Notes: a model not told the origin generated them from the letters alone. A stretch of DNA of 64,000 nucleotides from Bolinopsis microptera (GCF_026151205.1 NC_087079.1:7802635-7866634), one strand, 5' to 3'. Positions 1 to 10,851 are shown, counted from the stretch's first letter. Translations and numbers: made by a program.

Positions 1-153
1 AACACGTTGACTGTAGAGGAGTTGAGACCTATACAGAAGCCGAGGAGAGCTCTAGAGAGGAGGAGGGTGTAGTAGTTAGGAACCACGGCACATAACACGG
101 TTACTAGTATTGAGACGTAGAGGGAGAAGAGGAGGATGGGTCTCCGTCCAAAC
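1..153 (-). CDS. MFS transporter, second coding exon (runs off window)
   Basis: After acceptor TTCTTGTACAG the frame reads FGRRPILLFSLY, then a helix, then the TM4-like motif RALLGFCIGLNSS, typical of SV2/SVOP-type and organic-cation MFS proteins. The frame stays open to base 1, so most of the protein lies outside the window. The intron to the upstream exon is 167 bp (154-320). Confidence 0.75.
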
Positions 154-320
154 CTGTACAAGAACATATTGTTTATCAGCTAAAAAAATAAACATTAATA
201 TCAAATTTAGTTGAAGCTCGTAAAAGAAAGCCCCGTGCAAAAAGTCCTATTGACGGAACTAAAGTAAAAAGAACATACTGAAAAATATCAAGTACCAAGT
301 AAGAGACAATTTGCTTGTAC

Positions 321-583
321 CTATCTGTAAGAAAAGCAGTTACTAGAATAGTCGCTCCCATAGTCACATATAAAATAACAGCAAGAAACCCCTCCTGTAG
401 GGAGGACACGCCCATCTGACAGGACACGTCTTGAGTAATAATACCCGGCAGGTAGATCTCAACTGAGTCCCCCAACTTTACCAGAATGGTAAGGGTGAGA
501 ACTAAGCAGTCTCGTGTAGTCCAGCTGTTCTTCTTGTGGCTGTGGTCCAGGAGGGTCTTCTCTGTTTCAGTAGAATCTCCCAT
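321..583 (-). CDS. MFS transporter (SV2/SVOP-like), first coding exon
   Basis: Probable start of a 12-TM major facilitator transporter. The chosen start is the ATG at 583 (MGDSTETEK); an ATG at 634 is in frame but lies inside a tandem repeat. A hydrophilic N-terminus is followed by a TM1-like stretch (LVLTLTILVKLGDSVEIYLP) and a second helix, then a Thr-Asp that begins the family loop motif. Splicing at AG|GTACAAG (320) to the exon ending at 153 joins it into TDRFGRRP, the classic MFS motif A (GxxxDRxGRR), which supports both splice sites. Substrate is unknown; the SV2/SVOP-like label is by general resemblance. Confidence 0.75.
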
Positions 584-604
584 TTTCTGCGATACAGTGA
601 GTGG

Positions 605-1093
605 GTGTTGCAACTCAGTAGAAACGTGTATCAAGAAAGGAAGTGTGTTATGTTACTGATAGTGTTGCAACTCAGTAGAAACGTGTATCAAGAAAGGAAT
701 GTATTGTTTCTGTATATAAGAGCTTTTATTTAGCCACAGGTAGGTTGGTCTGCACGGAGCCCCACAGTTTCAATTCCTTGTTTAACTAGCCGTACAGCAA
801 GGATATCCACATTCCACTGTGTTCACCAGGTTAGGCACATAACCAACACTACCCTGCCAAAGTCAGCTATATACTATGGTTTTCTCGAAAGTATTTCCTT
901 GTAAATGTGTTATGTTACTGATAGTACTCAGTAGAAAGGTGTATCAAGAAAGGAAATGTGTTATGTTACTGATAGTGTTGCAACTCAGTAGAAAGGTGTA
1001 TCAAGAAAGGAAATGTGTTATGTTACTGATAGTGTTGCAACTCAGTAGAAACGTGTATCAAGAAAGGAAATGATGTGTTATGTTACTGATAGT
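605..1093 (+). repeat. Tandem repeat of about 58 bp, 5 or more copies in two blocks
   Basis: The unit contains GTTGCAACTCAGTAGAAACG, then GTGTATCAAGAAAGGAAA and TGTGTTATGTTACTGATAGT. Two copies lie at about 605-703 and three more at about 905-1093, with non-repeat DNA between. The first copy overlaps the region just upstream of the MFS start codon on the other strand, so it may lie in that gene's 5' UTR or promoter. Confidence 0.85.
735..850 (+). repeat. Dispersed SINE-sized repeat, copy 1
   Basis: About 115 bp containing CCTTGTTTAACTAGCCGTAC and GCAAGGATATCCAC. It matches the reverse complement of about 54000-54115 with moderate divergence. No coding potential and no clear pol III boxes seen. 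Confidence 0.55.
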
Positions 1094-1138
1094 CATCTCA
1101 TCCATTGCTATTTATAATGATGTTTTCTTTTGTTTCAG

Positions 1139-1198
1139 AAATGGGCCTGCATACATACTTATGTTTGTTTTTTGTTATATCAGTAGTATCTAATACGT
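1139..1198 (+). CDS. Candidate signal-peptide leader exon (doubtful)
   Basis: After a good acceptor (TTTGTTTCAG) an ATG at 1141 opens MGLHTYLCLFFVISVVSNT, a plausible signal peptide. A possible phase-1 donor is at 1199 (GTGTCG, poor). Genes 2 and 3 also start with a short phase-1 signal exon, so this could be the leader of gene 1, but the first ShKT exon is 6.5 kb away beyond a 3.56-kb transposon. It could equally be chance. Confidence 0.25.
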
Positions 1199-1999
1199 GT
1201 GTCGTGTATGTATAATTATTTCTATGTGCAATATAAGATATACTACAGGGTGGCCCAGAAGTAACTGCCCGCACGCAACCCTTTAATAACTCAGGTAATT
1301 CTTCCTAGAATTGCACAGAAATTTCAGAAATTATAGATTATATGGGTCAAACTTAGATTTCCTGAAAGTTTCGTCAAAATTAATTAATTACAGTGGGTGT
1401 GGCACGCCAATCCCTCTTTTTCCCTATTGTCACCAGAAAGTGAAAACGCTTTCAGCAAGGAACTTCAAAGTTTCTAGACATATTTGGTTTGATAATTGAA
1501 GTGCTTTCCCAAAATTTCAAGTTGGTTGTTCACAACATGGCTGATGGCATGTCATGTGCTTACGAACAGGACAAAATTTAGATCAATAGTACAAAAATGG
1601 TACTTGCACTCTTGACAACTAACTTCTGTCCCGAAATTGTGCAGTGTAGTTCTAATAATATATGAAATACTGATGGATGGGAATCCAATTAATAATGATC
1701 TACCCCATTCGAATATTATTAAATTTACCAGAAAAAAGAGTAAAAGAATATAACAACTAGCACAAAAGTAAGCAAGTTCATTGTTGATTGTCATGGTAAG
1801 GATGAACCGCGTGAAAAGTGAGGTAATAACTAATAACTATGTATAATAACTAGATAAAATATAGAGTGAGATTGGAACTAATAACTTAAGCAAAGTTGTA
1901 CAGTTTTACACTAAACTGGATCGATAGATAATAAGTTTAGTGTAAATGTGAGGTTTAGTGTAAAGATAACTGAGGGACACATCCCATGAGGAATATATG
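1199..1999. other. Non-coding stretch with a mariner-like terminus
   Basis: AT-rich DNA. At about 1246 the sequence CAGGGTGGCCCAGAAGTAAC resembles the tip of a Tc1/mariner-type element, but no matching inverted end was found. Short open frames here look accidental. Confidence 0.35.
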
Positions 2000-2246
2000 G
2001 GAGCAGTGGCCCCCCTTCTTGGGGGGGGGGGGGGGCATCTTAGGGGGGTGCCATATCGTCGTTCGAATGTGGGACAATTTTGAAAAACTTAACTAAGGTA
2101 CTAGCAAAACTGCGCGTTTTGCTCTAGAAACACACTTTTTTAGAGATTTTAGCGGCATATCCTCTAAAATCACCTTATTTGTCAAATTTTAGGGAGGGGC
2201 GCCAAAAGGGGAGGGGGCGCCAACAGGCAACGTTACGCCACTGCAT
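2000..2246. mobile_element. Poly-G MITE with GCAGTGGC/GCCACTGC ends
   Basis: Short terminal inverted repeat (gCAGTGGC at about 2003, GCCACTGc at about 2240), a long G-run near 2022-2036 and G-rich motifs at the right end (GGGGGCGCC). Non-coding. No clear target duplication. Confidence 0.45.
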
Positions 2247-2249
2247 AGA

Positions 2250-3900
2250 AGTGAGCACGTATGTACTATGTAACCGACCTCACTGATTGGTCACCGGTTA
2301 AAAATTCAGTCAAAACCGCCGAATATCGGTCAAGGAGACTGCAGAAAAGCCTCTCTTCAAAAATGTTCAAAAATCTCCTTTTATATTTTGATGATTTTCT
2401 GTTCATTAAAGCTTTATTTGGGAAAAGAACTTTTAGTACCACGGCCACAATCGTGTCTTGTGCCATCCCCAGTGCCCTTGTTAGATGGTCGGTCATTCAA
2501 GAAAAATTCAGTCAAAACAGTGAAATTTGGGTTGCGGAAAGCTGAAATTTGAAAGTGTCCTACTGGTAGGCCATATCCAAAATTATCATTACATCAAAGT
2601 TTCCTCCGGATAGACCGGATATACTGGTTCCAGTACCTGGATGGGGACTTGTGTCACTTTTTCGCGGAGGGAATGCGCCAGGTTAGTCTACCTTAACTCC
2701 TAGTTATATTATGGTTCCCATTATAGGTGCTGAGGAACCTGGCCAGCTAATTGCATCCTCGTTTCCTGTATCTCATATTCACTCTCGTAAGATTGCAATA
2801 AAATTCTTTGCTCGACCGGTGAAGTTTTCAGGCTACGTCTAATGCCATCATATCATTAATTAACGTTGTGAGCTAGTATTATTAAATCCAAAAAAGCATG
2901 TTTCACAAGTGTTTTTTTTTTCAAAACCTCAGATGCTCTGAAAAGGGAAACCTAAATTGAGGTTGTAGTATCAAGACCTACGATTCCAACTGTTTTCAGC
3001 ACATTTCAAGCCGAGCGGATTCTAGGATAATTTTTTGTTTATTTCGTTTGAAATAGACCCAGTTTACATAGATTCAGAGTAGTTAAATCCAGAAACAATA
3101 TTATTCCATATAAGGCCCGATCTCGTAGCATGAGCTCTAGGTGACGACATAAGATATCTTTGTAAACATACGACACGTTACGAATGAGCTCACGTGTCCG
3201 AAGATTTACGAATCAAGGTCACGTGATAGGATCAGCAGACACGTGATAGCATCGACGGTCATGTGACCTCAGTTAACCCTTATATGGCACAAGTAGCTGC
3301 AATTGATTAGCTCATAATCCTTGACAGGCCCAGGTCTATAATTATAATTGGAATCAACATAATGAAAAGAACAAGATGCCGTGTGAATGCGGAGAATTTA
3401 TGCTCCACTGGCAGTCCCTCGCCCTCAGAATGTCAACTACTTTGAAACCAAAATGAAACATTGCCACAAAGCCATTTCTGAGCATGCCAATACCAATCGA
3501 TTCCGATCGTTTTCAATACAGTGCAGGGCATTGCGAGACAATGTTCATTATTTATTCATTTTGTTCATTCAATGAATCAGGTTAATATTTCATAGGTGGC
3601 TGTAAATGTCAGCACACATGCCCCTGTATCATATCATAGGAAATTCAACTTAGTTTATGGACAAATACAGCCAAAAAACATCTATCAAAAGTTGTCTCAA
3701 ACTCAGTTTGAGTCAAGCTGTTCCAAAATCTCTGATTCATCTTCTGGTTCGCCGCTAAAATGGTTTTAAAATTATTGAAAGCACATCTTGTCACACTCAC
3801 CTTAACATAAAAGCGCGTATTATCAATTGCGCGCGCATGCGCTTCGCTCAGATATACTGATATATCCAACAAGAGCTTTTTATTTCCTCTGGTATATGGA
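2250..3900. other. Intergenic AT-rich DNA
   Basis: Apart from the E-box cluster no coding exon, RNA gene or strong repeat was recognised. Open frames of 62-94 codons here lack any family resemblance and overlap on both strands. Confidence 0.5.
3191..3265. promoter_or_regulatory. Cluster of E-boxes (CACGTG x3, CATGTG x1)
   Basis: CACGTG at 3191, 3220 and 3240 and CATGTG at 3260. Three of the four sit in the context GTCACGTGAT, ACACGTGATAGC or GTCATGTGACC, as favoured by USF/MITF/TFEB-type bHLH factors. Spacing of the last three is exactly 20 bp, about two helical turns. A promoter role is inferred; no TATA box or start is evident. Confidence 0.35.
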
Positions 3901-3910
3901 TATAGTTATT

Positions 3911-4777
3911 TAGTTAGGGACAATTAACATTAATACAGGACCATCTGGGAAAAAATTTGCGACAAGCTGATTTTTACAGGAATGTGTTGTCCATAGTGTC
4001 AGGAACCACCCCAAAGAGTTTCCAATCTGGATCTGCTGAGCAAAAAAAGTTACAGCCAATTTTCTTCAGGCGTGTATGTCAGCCTGAGGACCGCACTTGA
4101 AAAACTCGTAACTATCGTAATAAAGACCCCCAGGAGCACCACAGGGGGTGCAAAATGACCGCAATAGTGACATTATGTGGGGCGAATCAGTGTTTTAGGG
4201 TCGTCAGATCTTTACTTATTGAGATAATTTCATTTTTATAGGCTAACCTCTCAAAAATTTACTAAAATTTTGAAATTTTACTTAAATTTGGAAATTTAGC
4301 AAAAATTGTTGTACAATTAAAACATTGTCTAGTTATCAGTATTCAAATTCTAAAATTTACTTTCAATTGTCAATTGATCCTTATATTAGTATAGTAAATA
4401 ATATACATATCACATCAAATTCTGTAAAAAAAGGTCCTGAATTATTAGCATGGTGTCTTTGATTGGCAACTATTAGGTCACTTCTGGCTATCCCATTTCC
4501 TCAGAGTTGTTTGATTCTCCTGAATCGTCCTGTCTTTCGGGTGCATTAGTGCAACTTAATCCATGACATTGGCCACATGCAGGTAGACATTTAAAGCCAT
4601 ACTTCCGGCAGGAACACCTTAAGTACTAACAAGGGTTCTCAACCTTCACCGAGCAATTGCAGCAAATGAGGTTGAGCATCCCTGCCGGGGCAATCGCAGC
4701 TTTAGTCGGGATTGGTCGGTAGTATCCTTCAGAACTCATCTCCCATCCATAATGTAGTGGATTTAGACTTGCAGTGT
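3911..4777 (+). repeat. Left inverted arm
   Basis: Reverse-complement partner of 6611-7469. Homology stops sharply after GACTTGCAGTG. It holds the minus-strand C-terminal coding segment of the element's gene, where a TGT-TAG stop replaces the TGT-AAG of the right arm. Confidence 0.9.
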
Positions 4778-6540
4778 CGAGTGTCACCCAGTTATGGTAC
4801 TGAAGATATGATCTTAATATATGCTCAGTTGCAGAGGATGTAGACGGTGGTAGCATTGATGGGTTGAGTTTTTTCTTTGCTATCATTCTACTGTAGCTGA
4901 GAAATCTGAGAGTTTCAAGTGCCTTGGTTTTATCTCCTTAGATATGTTGAAACAAGGAGAGGCTAGCTTCAATTACTTCATTTGTTGAAACTCTCACAGA
5001 GAGTAATGATGCTAAATGACCCTCCTCACGAAAAGAAACTGCCTTTTTCAATATCTTCACAAAGCCATGTATACTGCTGACCGTGTCACATCCTGACTTC
5101 CTGAGAAACTGTGAACAAACAGTAATATGCGTTTTATGTTGGCATCAGGAGCATTTACTATTTTACTGATCGAGTGTGAGCCGTTTCTGGTCGTCATCAC
5201 AATTTCATTGTGATTCTCTCAATAAGGAGGCAAAGTATATCATTATCCTCTGCTTTTACCTCAACATCTTCGTAGAAGGACAAGTTTAAAGCTTTATTAG
5301 CTACCATGGTATCAGCATCATCAGTAGCTACATGTACTTCAATTCCATGTTCTGTAAAAACGTTCGACAGAAGCTTTATAAGCTCATGCTTGTTCTTTGA
5401 GTTGCTGAACAGTTTTTTCATCGGACCTGTGCACACAGTAGTACTTTTAATAGCTATATCAGAGCAGTATGACTTGATTCTTCGCTGATGCTCATGATCT
5501 TTTGTTGATCGGGCATAGCCATCAAACACAACAATCACTTTCCGCTGTTCGGATTTCGGAACTAGCTTAAGGTATTCATTAGCTATGTCGCCGTATGTTA
5601 AAGCTTTTGCCATCCAGCTCTTTCTCGAGGGCAGTACCAACTGAAATGCAATCTTCTGGGTTGACATTATCCTTCTCTTTCTGTGATATGAGACCCGTTG
5701 AGTACGATAGCATTTAAGTCTTGTCTTCAGATTCGTCGAAATCAGCTGTATCTTTAAACCAACACAACAGCTTGGTAAACACTGCAATATTTTTCTGTAC
5801 AGAAGATTTGCTAAGATCTGAGTGATTAGCACTAGAGGCTGTTGTTGTTGTTCTTTTATTGGATAAGTCTGCAATAGCTTCATCGACACTCTCGTTTATC
5901 AACGCCATTTGATTGAGGGTTGCAGTCCATAACTTATGGGCAGATTCATGAGTTCGCATTCTCCCTCCAGACAAACCCCCTGATGACTTTGCAGCCTTCA
6001 TTAGTCGCTGTTCGATCGACAGGTCTGTCCACACACCAGACCACTCGTGTTCAGTATATATAACTGTGTGCAGACCTACGACCTTGAACGTTTTGGCTAG
6101 TGCCCCATACTGAATCTCAAGTACGGTAATCTGCTCAAGATACAGCCGTAGAGCTTTGGAGTACTGACCTCGACCTGCTGCTGCAAAGATAGGCAACATC
6201 TTAGCCACAATTGCAAGATGTAGATCGAAGTCATGTAACCGTTCTGCTCTTATCTTTTTATATAAAATCTTTTATTATGCAAATGAAACCATGATAAGTT
6301 GTCCAAAGAGCAGCTGTTCGACGATAACATCTCGAACTTCTTTTTTATACGCTCTGATAACTCTTGTACGACTCTGGTCTTGTGGTTTACACAGAGTTTT
6401 TCATTGCTACACTTGGCAATATAGCTATCCATATCTTCAAGATCCTCCTCTGCTATTTTGTCCTCAAATAAATAGCAGCAGAGAGCACAATTTTTCAATC
6501 AAACATAAAAACTGGGCCCTCAGTGCTTTGTAATAGGATC
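4500..6540 (-). pseudogene. Decayed transposon-borne gene (PIN/FEN-like core plus CXC tail)
   Basis: Read on the minus strand, conserved pieces fall in several frames: 6498-6250, 6208-5714 (starts MAKMLPIFAAAGRGQYSKAL), 5889-5197 and 4886-4626. The third piece has VIVVFDGYARSTKDHEHQRR, then DADTM and EDNDILCLLIE, an acidic-residue pattern like a PIN/FEN nuclease fold. It resembles proteins repeatedly found in repeat-rich invertebrate genomes with a C-terminal tesmin/TSO1-like CXC motif. At least two frame changes and one premature stop (left arm) mean it is not functional here unless introns rescue it. The nuclease assignment is inference. Confidence 0.6.
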
Positions 6541-6610
6541 CACCGTCCATTATGTGAGTTACATCCCCAGGGTAGACTAATCTCATAAGGTCTTCCAGTC
6601 CGGAGTCTGC

Positions 6611-7469
6611 CACTGCAAGTCTAAATCCACTACATTATGGATGGGAGATGAGTTCTGAAGGATACTACCGGCCAATCCCGACTAAAGCTGCGATTGCCCC
6701 GGCAGGGATGCTCAACCTCATTTGCTGCAATTGCTCGGTGGAGGTTGAGAACCCTTGTAAGTACTTAAAGTGTTCCTGCCGGAAGTATGGCTTTAAATGT
6801 CTACCTGCATGTGGCCAATATCATGGATTAAGTTGCACCAATGCACCCGAAAGACAGGACGATTCAGGAGAATCAAACAACTCTGAGGAAATGGGATAGC
6901 CAGAAGTGACCTGATAGTTGCCAATCAAAGACACCATGCTAATAATTCAGGACCTTTTTTTACAGAATTTGATGTGATATGTATATTATTTACTATACTA
7001 ATATGAGGATCAATTGACAATTGAAAGTAAATTTTAGAATTTGAATACTGATAACTAGACAATGTTTTAATTGTACAAAATTTTGCTAAATTTCCAAATT
7101 TAAGTAAAATTTCAAAATTTTAGTAAATTTTTGAGAGGTTAGCCTATAAAAATGAAATTATCTCAATAAGTAAAGATCTAACGACCCTAATACACTGATT
7201 CGCCCCACATAATGTCACTATTGCGGTCATTTTGCACCCCCTGAGCTGTGGTGTTCCTGGGGGTCTTTATTACGATAGTTACGAGTTTTTCAAGTGCGGT
7301 CCTCAGGCTGACATACGCGCCTGAAGAAAATTGGCTGTAACTTTTTTTGCTCAACAGATCCAGATTGAAAACTCTTTGGGGTGGTTCCTGACACTATGGA
7401 CAACACATTCCTGTAAAAATCAGCTTGTCGCAAATTTTTTCCCAGACATTTTGCATTATTCCCTAACTA
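6611..7469 (-). repeat. Right inverted arm
   Basis: Partner of 3911-4777. It includes an intact plus-strand copy of the cysteine-rich (CXC) coding segment. Differences from the left arm are mostly single bases and 1-2 bp indels. Confidence 0.9.
6648..6899 (+). CDS. Duplicate C-terminal CXC (tesmin/TSO1-like) segment in right arm
   Basis: Open frame encoding CSCRKYGFKCLPACGQYHG followed by LSCTNAPE, close to the CXC signature of tesmin/LIN54-type zinc-binding repeats (CNC...CxCxKxxCxxxxCxC). It is an outward-facing copy of the C-terminus encoded in the left arm, without the left arm's stop. It lacks the N-terminal part of the gene, so it is a gene fragment carried in the inverted repeat. Confidence 0.5.
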   Translation: MSSEGYYRPIPTKAAIAPAGMLNLICCNCSVEVENPCKYLKCSCRKYGFKCLPACGQYHGLSCTNAPERQDDSGESNNSEEMG

Positions 7470-7664
7470 ATTATAGAACCTCTTTCGTCATTATTATCAC
7501 TTATCAGATTATTTTACATCACTGACCGCTCCCATCATATCATCAGCGTTATCGTTCCTTGAGGTACCCCAGGTACATCAAGTCACTGACCCACAAAAAA
7601 TAGGGGTCGCAGAGAACAGGAGTTATCCCCTTCTTACTCCGCACTCACATGGTGTCTCACTCAG

Positions 7665-7832
7665 GTTCGAACAGTAAAGAAGAAACGAGACGTGATGACG
7701 TACTAGACGATGGTGCCTGTCAATTTGGCTTATCTCAAGGTTTCTGCAAGTCCGAAAAGTACATTATATACATGGAAAAGTACTGCAGAAGAACATGTGA
7801 TAAAGAACTTGAATTAAGCGCTTCATCTGAAG
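7665..7832 (+). CDS. Gene 1 exon: atypical ShKT module with four cysteines
   Basis: Acceptor CTCACTCAG, donor GAAG|GTAAG, phase 1-1. The module reads GACQFGLSQGFCKS...EKYCRRTCDKE. Only four of six ShKT cysteines are present; the missing ones are the first and last, which pair with each other in the fold, so a single disulfide appears to have been lost as a unit. Confidence 0.7.
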
Positions 7833-8245
7833 GTAAGATGTTGTTCAGTGGTTGACGACTAAGCGCGAACAACCAACAAATGGTTGTTCAATTTAACGTA
7901 CCCTGATTTACAATGTTATATCTCTCCCCTTTCCCCAAACTTTGGAAGAATATCCGCATTCTTAGTTTGATATCACGCTATCCTTTGAAATACGGATTAT
8001 AAATGGGTCCCTGATCAAGGAAAATTTCTGTGCGGAGAGAAACCATGTGATCCAACGGTACCCCGATTTACTGTAATATTTATTTTCCCCTAAACTGTAC
8101 GGTAAATCAGAGTTTTACTGTTGTTGGTCAGTAATGATTGCTACTGTAATGTTTGACGGAAGAAAAGCCGAGTCTTGAGCTACAACCTACAACTTTGAAA
8201 AGGAATTTCGTGGTTTTTGTATAGTTGTAGTATCTGTTTTTCCAG

Positions 8246-8377
8246 GTAGCGAAGCCGACGGTTGCAAAGACAGCTTTGATGGAGAAAGATGCAATTATTT
8301 AAAAAGTATCGGCTACTGCAAGTTTGATAGTAAAATAGCTACTGATTACTGTCCTGTGACATGTGAAAACTGCGATG
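8246..8377 (+). CDS. Gene 1 exon: ShKT module
   Basis: Acceptor TTTTTCCAG, donor GATG|GTACG, phase 1-1. Six cysteines; starts DGCKDSFDGERCNYLK and ends CPVTCENC. Too short to be called by length alone; recognised from the cysteine pattern. Confidence 0.8.
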
Positions 8378-9189
8378 GTACGTATTATTTATAATAGCTG
8401 CTAGTACATGTAATATATTATATATATGTAGGGATCTATTTCTTAGTTAATGTTTATCGCTGCCGACTAGAAAGGAACTCAACTAGACCTAGTTAATAGC
8501 ATGCCTAATTTGAAATCCAACGTCCCTGATAGAAGATTATACGAAGTATTTTGTTCACAATTATTTAGACTTTGTAATGCAAATACGATTTTAGAAGGAT
8601 TTATTAGAAATGTGAAATCTCTGAAAAGTAAATTATTTTATCAGAATTTTAATCCCGATGTGTTACATAAATTTGCTAAAAAGTTCATAGAGGCTAAACA
8701 CCCGTGTACTTATAAGTTTTGGGAGGTTCTAACAACTAACAGTTTTATTTAATTGCCCTTAATTGTAAAATTATAATTTTCCAAAATTCGCTTTGATGAA
8801 GGAGTAAATTTTATATTTTACGATTTTGAGTCATTCTTCAAATATCGTATGTTTTGTTGCTATTTTGTTATTTTGTTATTTTGCCATTATGTTATATTAT
8901 GTTTATATATTTTTTTGATTTTTTATTATTTGTTCTTTTGTGATATTTTGAATTATTTCTCGTTTTATCTTTGCATAAATAATATTTGTTGGTGTTCAGT
9001 AATGTTTTATAATGTCTAGAACTATATATTTATTCAGGACGGTACAGAAGGAATATATTTAATGTAGTTTGAGTTGAGGAGTCCTTACGTCCGACAATGG
9101 CGTTTCTCTTGTCGCTAATGCCTAATACAACTAACATTTGCAGTAAATAATTAAACTTGGACCTGTTAGACTTAATATCCACTCCGCAG
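8378..9189. other. Intron, AT-rich
   Basis: No exon found. The 83-codon open frame at 8501-8752 has no recognisable domain. T-rich low-complexity DNA around 8830-8960. Confidence 0.5.
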
Positions 9190-9351
9190 GATCATTGTCC
9201 TCCAGCTTTAGGGATGCCGATAATTCAACCATCATTATTGACACCTGTATCGACTTGTACAGCACAGCGCACTGCATCTCCAGGATTGAAGCCTGTGAAG
9301 ATGATGATGATTTGCAACTCTATTGTCGTAAAACTTGCGGACTTTGTAACG
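9190..9351 (+). CDS. Gene 1 exon: ShKT module with long third loop
   Basis: Acceptor CTCCGCAG, donor AACG|GTTAGT, phase 1-1. Six cysteines: DTCIDLYSTAHC ... YCRKTCGLC, with an acidic run (EDDDD) between the third and fourth cysteines. Confidence 0.8.
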
Positions 9352-9454
9352 GTTAGTACTAGATTTTGGATAGCTAATCGAGTACTCATGAATAAACAGA
9401 GTGCTTGGCATGGTCAGTGTAGTACTGTAGTGGTGACATTCTCATGGTAACACG

Positions 9455-9690
9455 ACATCTTTCCGACATCGACATCTGTCCGACAGCACTATTTTCGTGT
9501 GTTTGAAGTGATATCTCAAATTTGGCACATAGAAATTTATCCAAACTTGCACAAATTATTTGTCTTAAAGCTATCTTACTATCTAGAAAGTTTCAAGAAA
9601 ATCGTATCGTTGGATCCGACATAAACTATTGTCCAAATAACCTATTTTCTGAGTCGGACAGATGTCGCTGTGAGACAGATGTCGCCCACT
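9455..9690. repeat. Short inverted-repeat element in intron
   Basis: CGACATCTGTCCGAC at 9470-9484 is the exact reverse complement of 9653-9667, with further imperfect copies of GACAGATGTCG nearby. MITE-like; target duplication not seen. Confidence 0.45.
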
Positions 9691-9802
9691 CCATTCTCAT
9701 ATCTAAACTATCTGTATTCTGTTGTAAACAAGGTCACTACGAATTGCAAGCTATTAAAGATATTCCATAAGTGTTTCATCGTTCACATTAATCAATTTAA
9801 TA

Positions 9803-10166
9803 CAGGGTGTTCCAAGACACGAGCCCAAATTTGAAATAATTATAATTTTTATTTTATGAAGGAGCAAATTAGATGCTTGTTAGGTCTTACATTTAAGTTA
9901 TCTCTTGCAAAATCGTTTCAAAACTCATTTTATCACAATTTTGCAATCTTTTAAAATGTTCTTTGAAAAATGTCAAAATTTGCCATATCAAACGAGAATA
10001 AAGTAGACATCGTCAAAATTTTTTGAAATAGTAGGCTTATTTATGATATGTATCTTAAAATGTAATAATTTATCTATACAATTTAAAACAAAAATCGAAC
10101 TATTTGACTCATTTGTAAGATTTTGAGAGCCATTTAAAATTTGGACACGAGTCTTTTATCACCCTT
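9803..10166. mobile_element. Tc1/mariner-type MITE (CAGGGTG ends)
   Basis: The left tip TACAGGGTGTTCC...ACACGAGCCCAAATTT is matched at the right end by AAAATTTGGACACGAGTC...CACCCTTTA in inverted orientation (imperfect, about 28 bp). TA precedes the left tip. Non-coding, about 360 bp. Confidence 0.5.
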
Positions 10167-10315
10167 TACATGATATCGAGAGTTCTATCGTTTGCTTCAA
10201 TAAAATTTAAATTAAAGAAAAAATTGTTTTTCTCCCTTTATTCACCCAACAAACCATTAAGATTAGCTCCGCCTCGACAATAATCTTAATAATTTAAACC
10301 TCCTCTCAGAGTCAG

Positions 10316-10450
10316 ATCCCCCCGAGGAGGCTCTGGAAGGCTGCAGTGACAAGATCGGAGAGGCAACTTGTACTAGGAAGAGTGGCCGCTGTAATTCTGA
10401 CTTTTACATGGAACGTTACTGCAGGAAAACTTGTGGATTTTGTGAGAAAG
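10316..10450 (+). CDS. Gene 1 exon: ShKT module
   Basis: Acceptor GAGTCAG (another AG lies 7 bp upstream), phase 1-1. Six cysteines: GCSDKIGEATC ... YCRKTCGFC. The donor GAAAG|GTTGTT is weak. Confidence 0.75.
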
Positions 10451-10560
10451 GTTGTTCGATTGCTACAATTTAATAATCTTTATTTAAAAATTTTTTATCG
10501 GTATGGTTATTTAGTTTGCAATTTAGTTTTGAATTTAGCTAAAGTTTTCCTCAGAGTCAG

Positions 10561-10851
10561 GTGTCTCTCTAGCCTCAAGTTCCAGTAGCTCAGAACCAGC
10601 CTGCGAGAACCAATATGGCAGTCAAGAATGTGAGTTCTACGCGGCCGTTAACATGTGCGAGTACGCGAACATAAAGAGGACACTGTGTAGAGTAACCTGT
10701 AAGATGTGTGTACCAGAGCTGAAGGAAGATCTGACTTGTGAGGATGATAAAGGGGAGTATAACTGCAGGATCTGGAGGGATCTGGGTTATTGTGTTAGAG
10801 ATTCTATTCGGTACACACACTGCCGGAAGACATGTGCCGTGTGTGGTGAGG
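10561..10851 (+). CDS. Gene 1 exon: two ShKT modules in one exon
   Basis: Acceptor CAGAGTCAG, donor GAGG|GTGAGT, phase 1-1. A Ser-rich leader, then ACENQYGSQEC...LCRVTCKMC and, after a 10-residue linker, LTCEDDKGEYNC...HCRKTCAVC. All 12 cysteines are present. It is the only double-module exon of gene 1, so an intron was lost or the duplication was within the exon. Confidence 0.85.

Larger units (their letters stand above)
3911..7469. mobile_element. 3.56-kb DNA transposon with about 860-bp inverted arms
   Basis: The left arm (3911-4777) and right arm (6611-7469) are reverse complements with only scattered mismatches. Tips read TAGTTAGGGA...TCCCTAACTA, flanked by ATT at 3908-3910 and at 7470-7472 (candidate 3-bp target duplication). 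Between the arms lies a decayed minus-strand gene whose C-terminal cysteine-rich segment falls inside the left arm; the right arm carries a second, outward-facing copy. Superfamily not assigned. Confidence 0.85.

Noticed and set aside
1552..1794. 80-codon minus-strand hydrophobic frame
   Set aside because: No family resemblance, no splice context, AT-rich composition.
2261..2545. Frames on both strands of 76-94 codons
   Set aside because: They overlap on opposite strands with no recognisable domain.
3911..7469. Reading the long-arm element as a CRISPR or phage-like cassette
   Set aside because: Arms are two long inverted copies with eukaryotic transposon content; no short spaced direct repeats exist anywhere in the window.
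8501..8752. 83-codon frame in a gene 1 intron
   Set aside because: No cysteine pattern or domain and no acceptor at its start; treated as intron.
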